Source: Eretmocerus hayati
Lineage: Eukaryota; Arthropoda; Insecta; Hymenoptera; Aphelinidae
Assembly (NCBI GenBank): GCA_029851415.1
Contig: CM056742.1
Span: 62,816,454 to 62,880,453 of the forward strand
DNA length: 64,000 nt
Direction: 5' to 3'
The notes beneath the pieces are model-generated. The model saw only the letters and a program-made list of their open reading frames with translations, was not told the origin of the DNA and searched no databases. The position numbers and the translations under genes were made by a program. The stretch's first letter is position 1, and every line of letters begins with the position of its first letter. Shown here in pieces: positions 1 to 11,625 of the stretch.

Positions 1-319
1 GTTGAGTCAAACTTACAGAGAGATAATTAGATTGTAATGTGATCGATTATTTTTCATGCATTTCACATTCAGATTTTGCAAAGAAGTTACTCGGCTTACT
101 TTTCCTGATCTCATGACTCTCAAGAATTGAAATAAGTATTTTGCAATCTTTCTTCTTCTGTTTGACGTTTAAAATTTGTTAAAAAGTTACTCGACATGTT
201 TCCCCTGATCTTATGACCCCCAAGAATTGAAATTCATACTTTGATCTCAGATAAAGTTATGGGGGTAAAGGATGGTGATACTCGCCAAGTTAGACTTTTG
301 GAAAAAGTAAAGTGGGAGG

Positions 320-1045
320 GGGTATGGGAATATCCGTGGATCCGGATATCCGGATGATCATCCGAATATCCGCTTAGATTGAAGAGATCCGGACGGATTA
401 ACTATCCGGATAGTATCCGAATATCCGAATCCGAATATCCGTGTACTCCCGAACAATCCGGAGTATCCGGATTCTCGGATAGCATCTGAACTCTCAAATC
501 TGTTTCGTGATCAGGATGACACATATTGGTATTGGATTTCTTAAGATTGGTATCTTAATATGCATCTCTATCACAAAGAGAACGTCCAAAAATAACTAAG
601 GGGTTTCAGGAGGGAAGGGAAGAGTTCGTCTCCCGATTTCTCACGCTCCATGTGTGAGTCAGCAATTGTACTTTTGAGGAATCTTATCAGAGACGGAGGT
701 TTTGAAATAATAAAATTCTCCCGAACCGCATTCATGGAAGCTCCCATGTTTTCGAGAGACATAGAGGACGGAAGGAGAGACAGAGATACCGGTTGACCAC
801 TTGCCAGTAATGGATTAACGGGCTGGAACCGATCCTATAGATCTGATACACACTTGTTTGATGTTTTTATCAGTTCATCTATGCTTTCATTACCAATTCG
901 ACTATAAAACTCGGACGGATCCAAATATCCGGATATCCGGATACTATCCGAGTATTCGGATCCGTCCGGACTTTTTCCCCGAACCCGAATATCCGAGTAT
1001 TCGGATAGTTCGGATAGTTTGAAAATCCGGATAAGAGTCCCGGCC
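320..1045. repeat. ATCCGGATA-rich inverted tracts
   Basis: Two tracts, about 326-490 and 905-1045, are built from many copies of a short motif around ATCCGGATA and ATCCGAATA, itself nearly palindromic. They face each other across about 400 bp of ordinary A+T-rich DNA. The open minus-strand frame across the second tract encodes only repetitive Ser/Ile/Arg residues and is a by-product of the repeat. This could be a degenerate foldback element, but I see no clear ends or target duplication. Confidence 0.55.
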
Positions 1046-1183
1046 CTACTTCCAAGTCCTTGAAAGATCAATATGATCTCGAAGGAGTATTTTTCCTACA
1101 AAAAACTGATTTTTCAGCTCTCAGGGCAAAACTTATCTCAAATTTGACATCTGAATTAGGGTGAGAGCGGGTTTGGATACCAT

Positions 1184-1807
1184 AATAATGACTTGGGGAG
1201 GAATTTAGCTTCCATACCCCGGGTGCCTGGCTTTCACCTTCACCCCGGCTTGCTCCCATGGGCGCGGGGCAGGGATACGCCCTGACAGCGCGTCGGTTTG
1301 GAGGGTGGCCAACACCGAGCCAGGCTCGGTGATGACACAGCCCTCCTCCCCGACTACCGAATTCTGGGCTCAGCCCCCAGCATAAGGCCGATGCTCGCCC
1401 CTCGGTGGGGGGCTTTGGGACTCGTCTAGGCTTCCTGAGAGCCCAGGGAGTCCCTCGGGATGATGGATGAGTCTTTCGGGCTCGCATTGTTATCGCCCGA
1501 GGGCGATCCCAATTTGAGTCCCTAGACTCACCCACTCCCGTGGTGCCGGATGGAGATGTGCGGTCTCCTCGCTCCGGCGGGCGATAACTGGGGCCGGGGG
1601 GTCGTCACACCCCAGGGATGAGGCGCCATGGCCCAACCCCCCTTGCGGTTTTCGGGAGAAGTCAAAGCGCCGAGCACCAGTCTCGGAGCCAGTCTTCTCC
1701 CTACCGGCTTCGGGCCTAAGCCCGGGTACGGTGTCCCAGTAACTGGGGCCGGAGGGTCGTCACACCCCGGGACATATCGTCCCCCTTGCGGTCAATAATG
1801 ACTTGGG
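1184..1807. mobile_element. GC-rich insertion flanked by 14-bp direct repeat
   Basis: The 14-mer aataatgacttggg occurs at 1184-1197 and again at 1794-1807, bracketing a 596-bp segment far richer in G+C than its surroundings. Inside it, a 28-bp motif beginning aactggggccgg is repeated at 1586 and 1741, and cccccttgcggt follows each copy. A long direct repeat around a compositionally foreign block fits a target-site duplication made by a retroposed sequence, such as the tail of a non-LTR element or a SINE. I see no reverse transcriptase and no poly(A). An open minus-strand frame at 1068-1535 overlaps the left edge but matches no family I know. Confidence 0.45.
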
Positions 1808-4390
1808 AAGCAGGGTCAAGGAGATAGGGCTGAACTTGCGTTGCTTGGGAGGAAAACTTATCATTCCCACCGAGACTAGACTGCCACGCCACCTGCAGAC
1901 CAGCTGAAGTACCTTGGTGTACCCGGCTCATAGGCGAAATGGGCAGACTCATCGACAACTTGTCTTGTCAAAATTTGTAATTATCAAAACTAAACGTGGT
2001 CACGAATGCAGTGAGTAGGCAGTTGATGGTAATCGGTAGAGTGATCTTGTGTCAAGGGTCGAAAATCTAGTGTCCCTCGCCGGGTCCGCCCGAGTTAGCA
2101 GAGAACGCGAGCAGCAGCCGGTCCAGCCAACGGCGTGCGCGTTTTTGTGTCCGAAAAACCTTGTTGTATCTTGACTTTGGTTAATCAGATCGACTTGATG
2201 ATAGATGATCATTGCCAAATCAATGGTCTCGACTACGCAACTCGCAAAACATTCCGGCATTATCTCCAGTACATCAGAGAAATTCACGAAAAATGCGTGT
2301 TTACGTTCTCGCGCGCCGTGACCTTCTATCGCAAAAATTAAGCGACAAACTTTCATAAAAGTCTCTTCTGTGCATATAATTGCGTTTGCGAATGTGTGAG
2401 CTTCCACTATCTCAAATTTGGAGGCTTTGCGGTGATCAGGGAAATAGCAAGAAACGGGTTTCTCGATCTTCTCGTGCTAGCTTACATAGGGGGGTCCGCC
2501 TGATTTTGCCCGGGTAGTGCGCGTGACGCTCACCATGCGAGTGACAGTAGAGTCGGCTATCCCCTCCAAAACAAGTCTCGGCGGCAATACTGGACTACGA
2601 AACCATGGGTCAGGAACAGGACATTGACCGGGGATATACTCTTTCGTGTATTTTTTGACGTAGAGACCGTATCCGACCTCAGTTTTTGCACCTAGATGTC
2701 AGGTTTTTCTTCAAATCGTGAGATGGTGGATTTATGAAAATTGCCATTCCCAGCGCTTTCTGCTGATTTTGTAAAGACATGGTTTCGATAGTGCGTACTC
2801 GTAGCGTCCCCAGAGCGTACCCGAACTATCGATTCTCACGCATTTTGACGTGCTGCAATATGGAAATTCTTAGGGCCTTGACAGAAAAAGCGCGTTGTTC
2901 CTCTTTCTCTCCTTTGCGCGTTTTCTCCTCCCGTGTATAAGCATAGGCGCCATACTTCCCTTGCGGCAACGGGCGGGCAATGGCGCTACTTCCACGGGGA
3001 GAAGGGACAGATGCGCACTTTTTGTCGAGGCCCTCACTAAATGACCAGAATCATTCCTTTCGAGCTCGCAAGGACACATTCTGTTCGTATTCAGGCATCC
3101 ATCAGAACAAATTCATCTTCGACGGCCTGAGAACGGATGGGTAGGATATACATGCATCATTCCGGAGCAAATCTTTCGATAAATTTTTGGGGCTAGCCAA
3201 AGCCTCCCCGTATTGAGTCACATTTGCAGTGTCTTAGTCTCATGTACTTTCAAAACTATATAGATAGCCCCCCTCCAATCCCTCTGGAATGACAAACCTA
3301 CAGGCCAGTAATTCTAGCCTTCGAACTGCGCATGAATGCTAAGGGACGGTTCTAATTTACAGTTCTAATTTTCTTTCGATGCGGGCTACCCTAGTGAACA
3401 CTCCCCTCCCCCCTCCAATGAGTTGGAATGACCCCCAGGGTGTGAAAGAAATTCCAACAACAGAACAGTGGAATATTCTGTATTTTTGTCCATTATTTTG
3501 CATATCGGGGAGTTGTTATGATATTTGGGTTGTTCCTCGTGATACCATGTTGTTGGCGATGAATTTCTCTGAATCTTGAAAAGAAACATGGGTCAATCTT
3601 TTACCTAATTTGAGATAATTACTAACAGAGCTCGAAAATGGCAGAAATTCACTCCATTTCCCATTTGGAGGGAAGTCAATGGATGGATGTGTACTTGCTG
3701 GAGAATGTAGCTCTCATAGAGGACTACATGTAGAGAAAAACAAGAGAAATCCGTCAATCAACATCGACGCTATTTGAATTGTTCATTCCAAATTGTTGTT
3801 TTTTGTATTAGTCATAAAAGTTTTCCAAGTGCACTGAAGTTGTCGCGAAAAATCCGAAAGCTTCCTAGAACCTTCAACTATAAGATGCAATCATGAAACT
3901 ATCCACTTTGCTACAAAAAATCCCCTCTGGAGCCGACTGCTTATGAAAATCGGAGAAGCTCGACTTCATCTTGCACACAGTTTCGCGAGTAATAAATGTT
4001 CACAAAAACCCAACTCGGATCTTATAGTACTAATTCTAATCTGAATTGTAAGGGAGGAAGATTGCTCTACGTCCTTCTCGACCGCAGATACCGATTCTCT
4101 TTTGGAAATCGATATTTAATGGAAAATTAAATAATAATGGCCGAACTTTTCGGGAAATGGTTGAGAAATGTTCAAAGTTCCACAAGAAGAATGTTTAGTC
4201 CACATGCCTTGTTTTGTGTCGTGATCCCAGCAGTTGGAGGTCGATGTTTCCTCTAGCTTGCTTGGAAAAAGCTGAAAGGTTGAGTAGTGAAGATGCTCGC
4301 AGCAGAGTGGCTAGCTGCGCAGAAACTGAGCCACGCTCTTCAAACTCGAGCGTTCGGAATTTTTGACGGTATCTCGGGTCCTACTGGACC
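1808..4390. other. No supported gene
   Basis: This stretch has short open frames on both strands (the longest is 135 codons at 2000-2407, minus). None shows a recognisable motif, codon pattern or splice context. The region is unannotated intergenic or degenerate repeat DNA up to the gypsy insertion site. Confidence 0.5.
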
Positions 4391-4394
4391 GTTT

Positions 4395-5836
4395 TGCAAC
4401 GTAAAACGTTGCAGCACGCAACGTCTCACCCCTCGAGAAACCTCGTCGTCACCTCGGGCTGGGGGAACAAAAATTAACCCTCGCAACTTTTACTTTTTCT
4501 TCGAGGTTTGCCCGAGGTGACGAGTGGACGACTTCGAGAGATTTAAACGGGCCGATCGCTCCCGCCACCAAAGTGGTGGCAGCACCTACCAGCCCATCGT
4601 GTCGGGCGGCGTGGCGCTTGCGCGGGCTGGAGGAAGCCGCGCTGAGCGTCGCCGGCCGGCAATTCATGGATGGCTGCCGCCCGGTGCACACCTCCCCGTG
4701 TTAGTTGTCGCCACGTGGTCGTGCTCCAGGAGTTAACCTGTCCCGTTGCCGAGAAGTGGCCTGTGTGTGTGTGCACCAAATACTGTGAACAGTGAGAAGT
4801 GTCCCAAAACTAGAGGTGACCGTGGTAGTGCCAGCCTCGCACAGCACGACGTTTCGCCAGCCCGGGCGCCCTGAACGACCCGGGGCTGTGGCGCTGTGCT
4901 GCCCCAGTGCTGAGGGCTGCTTCCTGTAGCTGAATTCGCCGTGTAGTGGAGTTGCTGTGTGTTGAGGGTAGCTGGGAACAGCCCAGTTGAGGATTGCGGT
5001 GAGTGAGCCTAAATGATGCTCCACAAAAGTGTGCCCACCCTCGTTTTCGTGTCCCATCGCGGAGAGTCGTGTGTCCGGTGCTAGCTCCTGCGGGTTGTCT
5101 GTCATCGTCAGGGCGACGTGGTGGAGTCGGTCTCCGCCGAGCGACCTGGTCGAATCACCCGCCGACCCCCCGCGTCGTCACCGCGTCATCCCCAAGCCTT
5201 CGTCGTGAGACGATCGCGTCATTTTCTCCATGGCTCGCGATTTTAGCCATCGTTGACCACGCGCGTCGTTACAGCGGCCATTTTGAGTGAGTAGTTTTAC
5301 ATCCGGTAGACGAACTCACCGCGAGAGTTGGGGGAGACGCGGATCCGCCATGGTGGACAGGCAACTCCCCTCCGGAGTTAGCCACGCCCCCAACGTATAT
5401 GGACACTTCTGCTGTAAATTAGTGCAGTGATTTGTGAGACAGTGTATATGGGCGTTTCCGCTAGAGAGTTGACTTTTGATAACTTTCTCGATTCGAGTTT
5501 TGAGACAATTGATGAACAATAGATGATGAGTACGCCGCAGGTGGCGTTGTAATTAGCTTTATTGGCCTGCGTGCCTCGAAATGAGAGTTCCTAATAGCAA
5601 TAGATTCCGTTTGTGATTTCGTAAATCCGGAGAGTGATTATTTCAATACGATATATATATACAGTGTCCGCAGAATATTTTCGCGATTTTCAGGTGCTCC
5701 CAATCTGCCCCACTGTCCCGCCCCTCGTAGCGCGGGGTGCCTGGCCCTGACCTGATCCGGCCTGAAATAAATGAGGTAGCGTTGGGTGGGTTTATCTTTT
5801 CAGGAAATTCCCCCTGCTGATGCCTGCCACGTTACA
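4395..5836 (+). repeat. 5' LTR of the gypsy element (1442 bp)
   Basis: It aligns along its whole length with 16335-17780. The TG...CA ends sit in a near-perfect 8-bp terminal inverted repeat. The LTR is long for an insect gypsy element. Short plus and minus ORFs inside it appear in both LTRs and are frames of the repeat, not genes. Confidence 0.93.
5652..5771 (+). promoter_or_regulatory. Probable LTR TATA box and polyadenylation signal
   Basis: A TATATATATA run at 5652-5661 is followed about 105 bp later by AATAAA at 5766-5771, about 65 bp before the LTR end. The 3' LTR has the same pair (about 17594 and 17709-17714). This suggests U3 of about 1.26 kb with a short R-U5. The function is inferred from position and motif only. 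Confidence 0.5.
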
Positions 5837-5853
5837 TGGCGATCCTGCCAGGA
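5837..5853 (+). other. Primer-binding site, tRNA-Arg type
   Basis: TGGCGATCCTGCCAGGA begins directly after the 5' LTR. It is complementary to a tRNA 3' end of the form ...TCCTGGCAGGATCG-CCA, which I recall for insect tRNA-Arg(ACG). The immediate abutment to the LTR and the initial TGG are typical of Ty3/gypsy minus-strand priming. The assignment to tRNA-Arg is from memory. Confidence 0.7.
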
Positions 5854-6112
5854 TCACGGTTGACTCCCGGGAGCGTCCGGAACGAATCTGCGGACACTGT
5901 GCGTGCGCGGGAGAGCATCGACGAGGTTCTACGCGAATTTAGGGTGAATATCGGGCCCTCGGTGTATGCCGAGGATTTAATATTATTTGCGCGCGATCCT
6001 GCGCGCTTACTCACGAGCACTCTGTGTCAACGAGTGACATCACCCCCCGCCCCCATAGTGCCGCGCGTACGCCCCCGCTCGCGCTCAGTGACACGTTTGT
6101 AGAATACCCCGT

Positions 6113-6740
6113 CATGTGGGTATTCGATTGAAAGCTCCTGACGAAAACTCTTCGTGATACTAGAGGGCGATCCGCCATCGTCGCGCACATCAGCGCCACC
6201 TGGCGCGCGAGCTCCCTATTGACGCGGAACCCACCATGTGGGTACTCGTTGGAAATCTCTCGGCAAGTACTTTTCGGGACGCTAGAGGGCGCTCCGCCTT
6301 AGTCGCGCACATCAGCGCCACCTGGCGCGCGAGCTCACTATTGACGCGGAACCCGCCGTGTGGGTACTCGTTGAAAATCTCTCGGCGAGTACTCTTCGGG
6401 CCGCTAGAGGGCGCTCCGCCATCGTCGCCTATACCAGCGCCACCTGGCGCGCGAGCTCCTTTTTGACGCGGACCCCACCATGTGGGTACACGTTGGACAT
6501 GGCTTTGTGAATACTATCCGGGACAATAGAGGGCGCTTCGCCACCGTGGCGCACACTGGCGCCACCACGCGCGCGAGTTCCTCTTTGAGACAACACCCGT
6601 CGTGTGGGTACTGGTTGGATAGCTCTTGAGGAGTGCTCCATGGTCCGCCATAGGGGGCAGCACTGCCACTTCACCCTTCGGCGCCATTGATCTCCGGGGG
6701 ATCCGACTAATATTTACCCCACCATGTGGGTACTCAAACT
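6113..6740 (+). repeat. 122-bp tandem array with CTCF-like cores in the gypsy leader
   Basis: Five tandem units have an exact 122-bp period (equivalent positions 6113, 6235, 6357, 6479, 6601 and the start of a sixth at 6723). Units 1-4 hold TAGAGGGCG at 6161, 6283, 6405 and 6527. Unit 5 holds TAGGGGGCAG at 6651. A further TAGAGGGCG lies at 6904, outside the array. Units 1-3 also hold GCGCCACCTGGCGC at 6193, 6315 and 6437. Read on the minus strand this contains AGGTGGCGC. Unit 4 has a weaker version. AGRKGGCRS is the core of the CTCF binding consensus in vertebrates and flies, so each good unit has two opposed core matches. The 5' leader location recalls the Su(Hw) insulator of Drosophila gypsy. 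That it acts as an insulator is inference. Confidence 0.75.
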
Positions 6741-6989
6741 GAAGCTCGTGGAACACCTGTATCGGTAGTCGTTCTCGTTTTGACGTCGAGTGAAGTTACA
6801 CTGATTTTTCGCCGATTACGTGACTGAACCACGCGACTCGATTCCGACGAATTTGCTCGTTGTTATAAGCATTGCGAAAAATGTGTTCCATTAATCAATC
6901 CGGTAGAGGGCGTCTCCGAGAATTCCGATTCTGTCTTGCGGGCAATATGCTTCGGAGCTTTCGGGTTTTCGTGATTTCCGTTGAGGCAT

Positions 6990-7508
6990 TCACTTGTGAC
7001 TGATGTGGTTGATTTGGCTGATGAAATGGTCGCTGTTGTTGCTGCTGTGGATCCTGCAAATTGTTAATGTGGGTGAGCAGTGACCCTTGTGAGAAAGGGA
7101 GGCTGATAGACTATACGCAGGGAGAGATTGCTGCTGTGTGAGTGGTTGAGAAGAAGGGAAAGCGTTGTTATATTGGTTCTGAGTTTCTCGCGGGGGTAGT
7201 TTGAGTAAGTCTGCAACCGAATGTACAGGTACTAAATCTGCATTCCAATCAGAGCACATGCACACAACAAGATTGCGCACTGTGGGACGTACATATCCGA
7301 GTTCTTTGGCTTTTAGATTTGCCGCGCGAAGGAGATCATGTGTGGGACGGGGCCACAGCGGAGTAATAAATACTTTCCGCCCACCACCATCTCTGAAAGT
7401 TATTTGGGCTGTCTTATCTCTCAAGAGATGAGCTCTAGCCATAATCTCATTGCGCACAATGGGTGAAATGAGTTTAATTACCAAAGATAGGAAAGAAGAT
7501 GCATCCAT
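6990..7508 (-). pseudogene. Antisense fragment resembling the FP25/LINE ORF1 C-terminal domain
   Basis: The 172-codon minus-strand frame begins MDASSFLSLVIK. Residues about 15-35 have the form RNEIMARAHLLRDKTAQITF, then KVFITPLWPRPTHDLLRAA, KAKELGYV and VPVHSVADLLKL. This order (an Arg/Leu helix, a 'V-x-(I/V)-x-x-x-L-x-P' strand, an Ala/Lys helix, then a final S-x-x-DL) resembles the C-terminal domain shared by baculovirus FP25-like proteins and ORF1 proteins of some insect non-LTR retrotransposons. The expected central W-V-x-N-G strand is not clear. The C-terminal 50 residues are Gln/Ser-rich. It sits antisense in the gypsy leader, so it may be an embedded LINE scrap. I am unsure of the homology. 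Chance similarity is the alternative. Confidence 0.35.
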
Positions 7509-8654
7509 ACACCATGGACCAGCGTGGGTAAACCAAACGTGACTGGGGTATAGATCGCATTTTGTAATTTCGTTGGATGTTCGCAGAATTTTTTGTGATA
7601 GTTTCTATTTTTTGTAACTTTTAATCGAAAATGCCATTGATATTATCCCATTATCATTCCATTTGAAATGCTCTGAAGCGAGTGCCAATTCCGTGCGCGT
7701 ATCGATCTGTCACAGATCATTTCATGTGTTCATGTGGCATAATATGCGTCTGGTATCGAGGTTAAGACAGGATATTCATCCTTTCCCTGCGAGGTATATT
7801 CAATTTATCCCTGTTTTGTGGTGATTTTTGAACAATTTGGATTAGTTAGTGCCTTGTGTTAAACTCGGTGACTTGTCTAGCATGATTGTCGCAGTGAGGA
7901 TGAACGAGAAGTATCGCGCTCTCGTTTTTATGCGACTGTGCTAGTTTTCGGTTCGATATTATCCTGATTAATTTTATCGTCATACTGGAATCGGTTCCGG
8001 TTCTGGGGGGATCTTTGTGGGACTCCGTTTGCATCGTGACGATACTTGAGTGTGATACCTGTTCTACTTTTATGAAATTCATGCGCAATCTTAACGAAAT
8101 CAGATTTATTCGCGGTCGAGCTAGCTTTGTGACAGTGCGGAGATGCAACCGTGTTGATGAGATCGCAGTATTGTGTTTCGACAACTGTGCGTGCCGTTCT
8201 TCAATGTATCTTGGAAGAACCGTGGCGAGTGTCGCGTCGGAGGGATTATGGGATTGCCTCGGCACGAATAAGTACCTTCGCGCAAGTTAAATTTAAGTGC
8301 CACCGTGTAATGTACGCGGAAAATCTGTGCGCGTTCTTCCTCGCGTTTCTTCCACGTACCTCTAATGTTTGGATAGGCTATTGTTAAGTCTTCGTCGTGA
8401 AGTCATTACACATGCACCCGAATAACGAATATCAGGATATTTGAAGGCTCAGGGGTTGCGATTTTGGCCGTTTTTTCACGCTTGCAATCCATTGCTGCAA
8501 CGCTGTAACATTGGTGCAATTTTTTATGGCCGTGGCATTCAAAATCTTGCTTGTCAAACTAACCCAAAATGGAAATTGAGTTACTTTGGAGAACCCAGTC
8601 GTTGAATACGGCTCTTTCCAAAGTTTTTTAGGTTGCTGAACATGAAAATGGACT

Positions 8655-8905
8655 TTGTGCTACCATAGCGCACGCTACTTCAGCTCACGCTAAGCGCACG
8701 CTATATACTTTGGCTCACGCTGCTTCATTTACGCTACCTTAGCGCACGCTACTCCAGCGTATGCAACTAGAGATTACGTTGCTCTATTATACGCTACTCA
8801 GTGCACGCTACTCTAGCTCCAGCTAAGCGCACGCTACCTCAGCTCACACCACTTCATGGATGCTACCTTGACTCACGCTCGTTTAGCTCACTTCACTATT
8901 TCGTG
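8655..8905. repeat. Short degenerate minisatellite (GCNCACGCTAC)
   Basis: About fifteen degenerate copies of a 15-18-bp unit such as tagcgcacgctacttc or cagctcacgctaagc lie in the gypsy leader, 420 bp before gag. Units diverge steadily rather than in blocks. No coding frame follows the repeat. Confidence 0.7.
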
Positions 8906-9123
8906 TAGAATCTGTACAACTCTCATCGGATAGTTTAACGCAACATGCTCTCACATCGCGAAGCAAGGTCGAGTAATGTATGAAATCGTAGGGTACTGTT
9001 CGACTCGCGCGGAATAACTCGAGGAGCTAGTACGTTTCCCCACCAAATGCGGACATCTGCGAAGGATACACGACTCTCCATCCCTATCTGATTACATTGC
9101 ATGCCATTTTAGTAATAGTAGCA

Positions 9124-11625
9124 ATGAGTAGAGGTGGAGGAGGGACTCCCGTATCCTTATCCTCGCCAATTTCCCAAATTTTCCGTCGAGGATCCAAAAC
9201 CTCAACAAGGAGTCCGCCGAGACAATCGTCTCAGCAGGGTCTGCCAGTGAGTTTTGGGGATCCGCCTATCTCATCGAGGGAGTCAATACCTGAATTATTC
9301 CGCGACAAGTTGAGCGTCATCGCGTGGGCAGCGAAATGGTCGGAAAGAAACCACCGATGTCAATCTCATCGGAGGGTCAACGGAGGAAGATGACGATTAC
9401 ATCGGAGATTGCCGAAATACTCGGTAAAGACCAACGATATGTAGGCGCGGCTAAGCTAGTTGCGAACCTTAGCTATAAAGGGGTTATGGCCCGCCTGAGC
9501 GAAGCGGGGCTCAAGCTAGGGGGCACTCTCAACGCGACGAGACTCCGTTTGCTACGATACGACCTTTTGACAATCAACCCTAGCGAAAATGTCCCGTGGG
9601 ACGCCGCGATCGACGAGCTCCCGAAGGAACCCAGTCCACTCTCGCCAGCGGCTAGGCGAGCGATACAGGAGATAGATGGAGTTGAACTGGGTGACGCCAG
9701 TGAGCCTGAAGCAGACTTCGAGTACGAACTGGAAGATCCCGTGGTCGTTACGTCGACAACTGGGGTCACACAGAGTGCGAATGTGACAACCATGGCCAGC
9801 ACCTCCGCGACCGCGACTGTAACTCGTTCGCACGGGTCAATCGCGACACCGGGTCACGTGATGCCAGCCGGGTACCAGCATTGGGTCGCCGCTGCCGAAT
9901 CTTCCGGCCAAATGTGCCAGAACACGCCCTTCGTCGGATGGGCTAATGCGACGCTGCCTCACCCAACCGCGATGGGAGGCTGGAGCATTTCGCCGTTCAT
10001 GCCTCCGTTCGTGCCACCGCAGGTGACTTCGACAGCTTCAATGCGAGAAGTAAGAGACTCGGAGTCAGAATGAGACCGGAGAACGACAGCGGGAAGAAGT
10101 AACGACAGTTCGGGTGACGATGCTGAGTATATCCGCCAACAACGTGACCGGTTGCAGAACCTGCGTGGCAGCCAGACCACCAACCAGGTGCCGTCGAACA
10201 CGCAAGCTCCACCTATCGTCCAGACGCTGGTAGGCGCCAGGATTCAGGAGCCGTCGCAAGGAGCCTAAGCGGACGCGACTCGCCAGCGCCCACGTGAGGA
10301 TCGCCGAGAACAGGTGAGAACCACACTGCCAATGCATGGCGAATCAGCGCAATCAGGTCCTATGCAACAAGCCTCGATGCAGGAGTGAGCTCCGCCCGGA
10401 ATCCGCCACTCCCAGGCCAAAGACCAAAGCACTCGCCGTGACTGGTTTTCGGGGTCCTCCAGCAGCGACGAATGGGAGATTAAGACACCGGTATCAAGAA
10501 GGTCCCGCTCCAAGGGCAGAAGAGTAGTTTCGAAGGAGCAAAAGAAGTCGGAGCGCATTGTACAAATGATGAAGACGTTTGCCAGCTGGAAGATTTCGTT
10601 CGATGGGGAACCAAAAGGCCGTAAAGATGAGGCTGAAGAGTTTCTAGCCTCCGTGAAAGAATGCATGGAAACGATCGACCTATCTGACGTGGAGGTCTGA
10701 GCAGCTATGCCGAGCATATTGACCGATCGCGCGCGTACGTGGTACCATACCCACCGTAGGGGAATCGTGACCTAAAGAGACTTCAAACAAGCGTTCCGCG
10801 ATCAGTATGTCGGGCACATAGACCATCAGGATTTGATGGAAGAGGTATATCGCCGTACGCAGGGGAAAAACGAACAAATCGCGCCGTATCTTACTTGTTT
10901 CCGCCTCATCGTAGGGCACTTTAAGCATCCGCCGAGCGAGGAAGTCGTTTTCAACATCGTAATACGCAATTTGAGACGGGAAGTCCGCCGATATTTGGAA
11001 ACCAAGGACGTGAGAACGCTGACGGAGATTCAATATTATGGCATAAAGTTCGAGAAACAATTGGAGTGGGACGCGCGATATATAGCTCCACCATCGCAGG
11101 ACAAATCCCGCATCCCGGGGGCGGCCTACCAAGGCTCGAGTAGCGCTTCAAGGGAAGTGGCCGCTGCCGAGTTGGAAGAAGCCACTGGGCAGGTCGCTGG
11201 ATTGACAATCGGGAATAAACCCGAAGCGAAGGCACCGGAGACTAAGCCACCGCCGGCCACCACCCCAGCGACCCCTGGCAACGCCAATGGCGGCCAAAAG
11301 GGCAAGGGAAGGGGAAGAAGGGGAGGTAAGAAGAATGAAGATGGGACGAGTGCAGGGGAAGCAGCGGAGACCGCGACTGTGACGACCAACGCTACCAAAC
11401 CCGCCAACGCTCCTCCGCCACCGACCCCACCCGCACCACAAGTGGGACCATGGGGCTATCTGTGGGGATATCCGCCATACCCGTATTGACAAACGCCAGG
11501 GGCGTCTGGAATGCAGAGAAATGCGAGGCCTGCAAGCGCCGAGAGTATGCAGAAACGTCAGGAACAGTTGACACGGGGGGCGTGCTTCAACTGCAGCGAA
11601 ACTGGACATCTCTCTGGAAGCCCTC
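9124..11625 (+). pseudogene. Ty3/gypsy gag (structural polyprotein), broken
   Basis: The probable start is the ATG at 9124 (MSRGGGG...). A frameshift near 9330 moves reading into the frame used from 9336 onward. That frame then stays open to about 11625 except for six nonsense codons (10071, 10266, 10386, 10698, 10773, 11487). Residues encoded around 9470-9560 (MARLSEAGLKLGGTLNATRL) resemble the SAP-like N-terminal segment of insect gypsy Gag. Positions 10560-11100 encode the retrotransposon gag domain, with MPSILTDRARTWYHTH, FKQAFRDQY and a long helical segment. A Lys/Gly-rich basic tail follows. The end is a zinc knuckle truncated after CFNCSETGH, which lacks its last Cys because a deletion joins it to RT. 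Gag would form the particle and bind element RNA. This copy cannot make a full protein. Confidence 0.85.

Noticed and set aside
4524..5290. GC-rich ORFs in the gypsy LTR (70-134 codons)
   Set aside because: They occur in both LTRs on both strands with differing lengths. LTRs do not normally encode proteins and no motif is seen.
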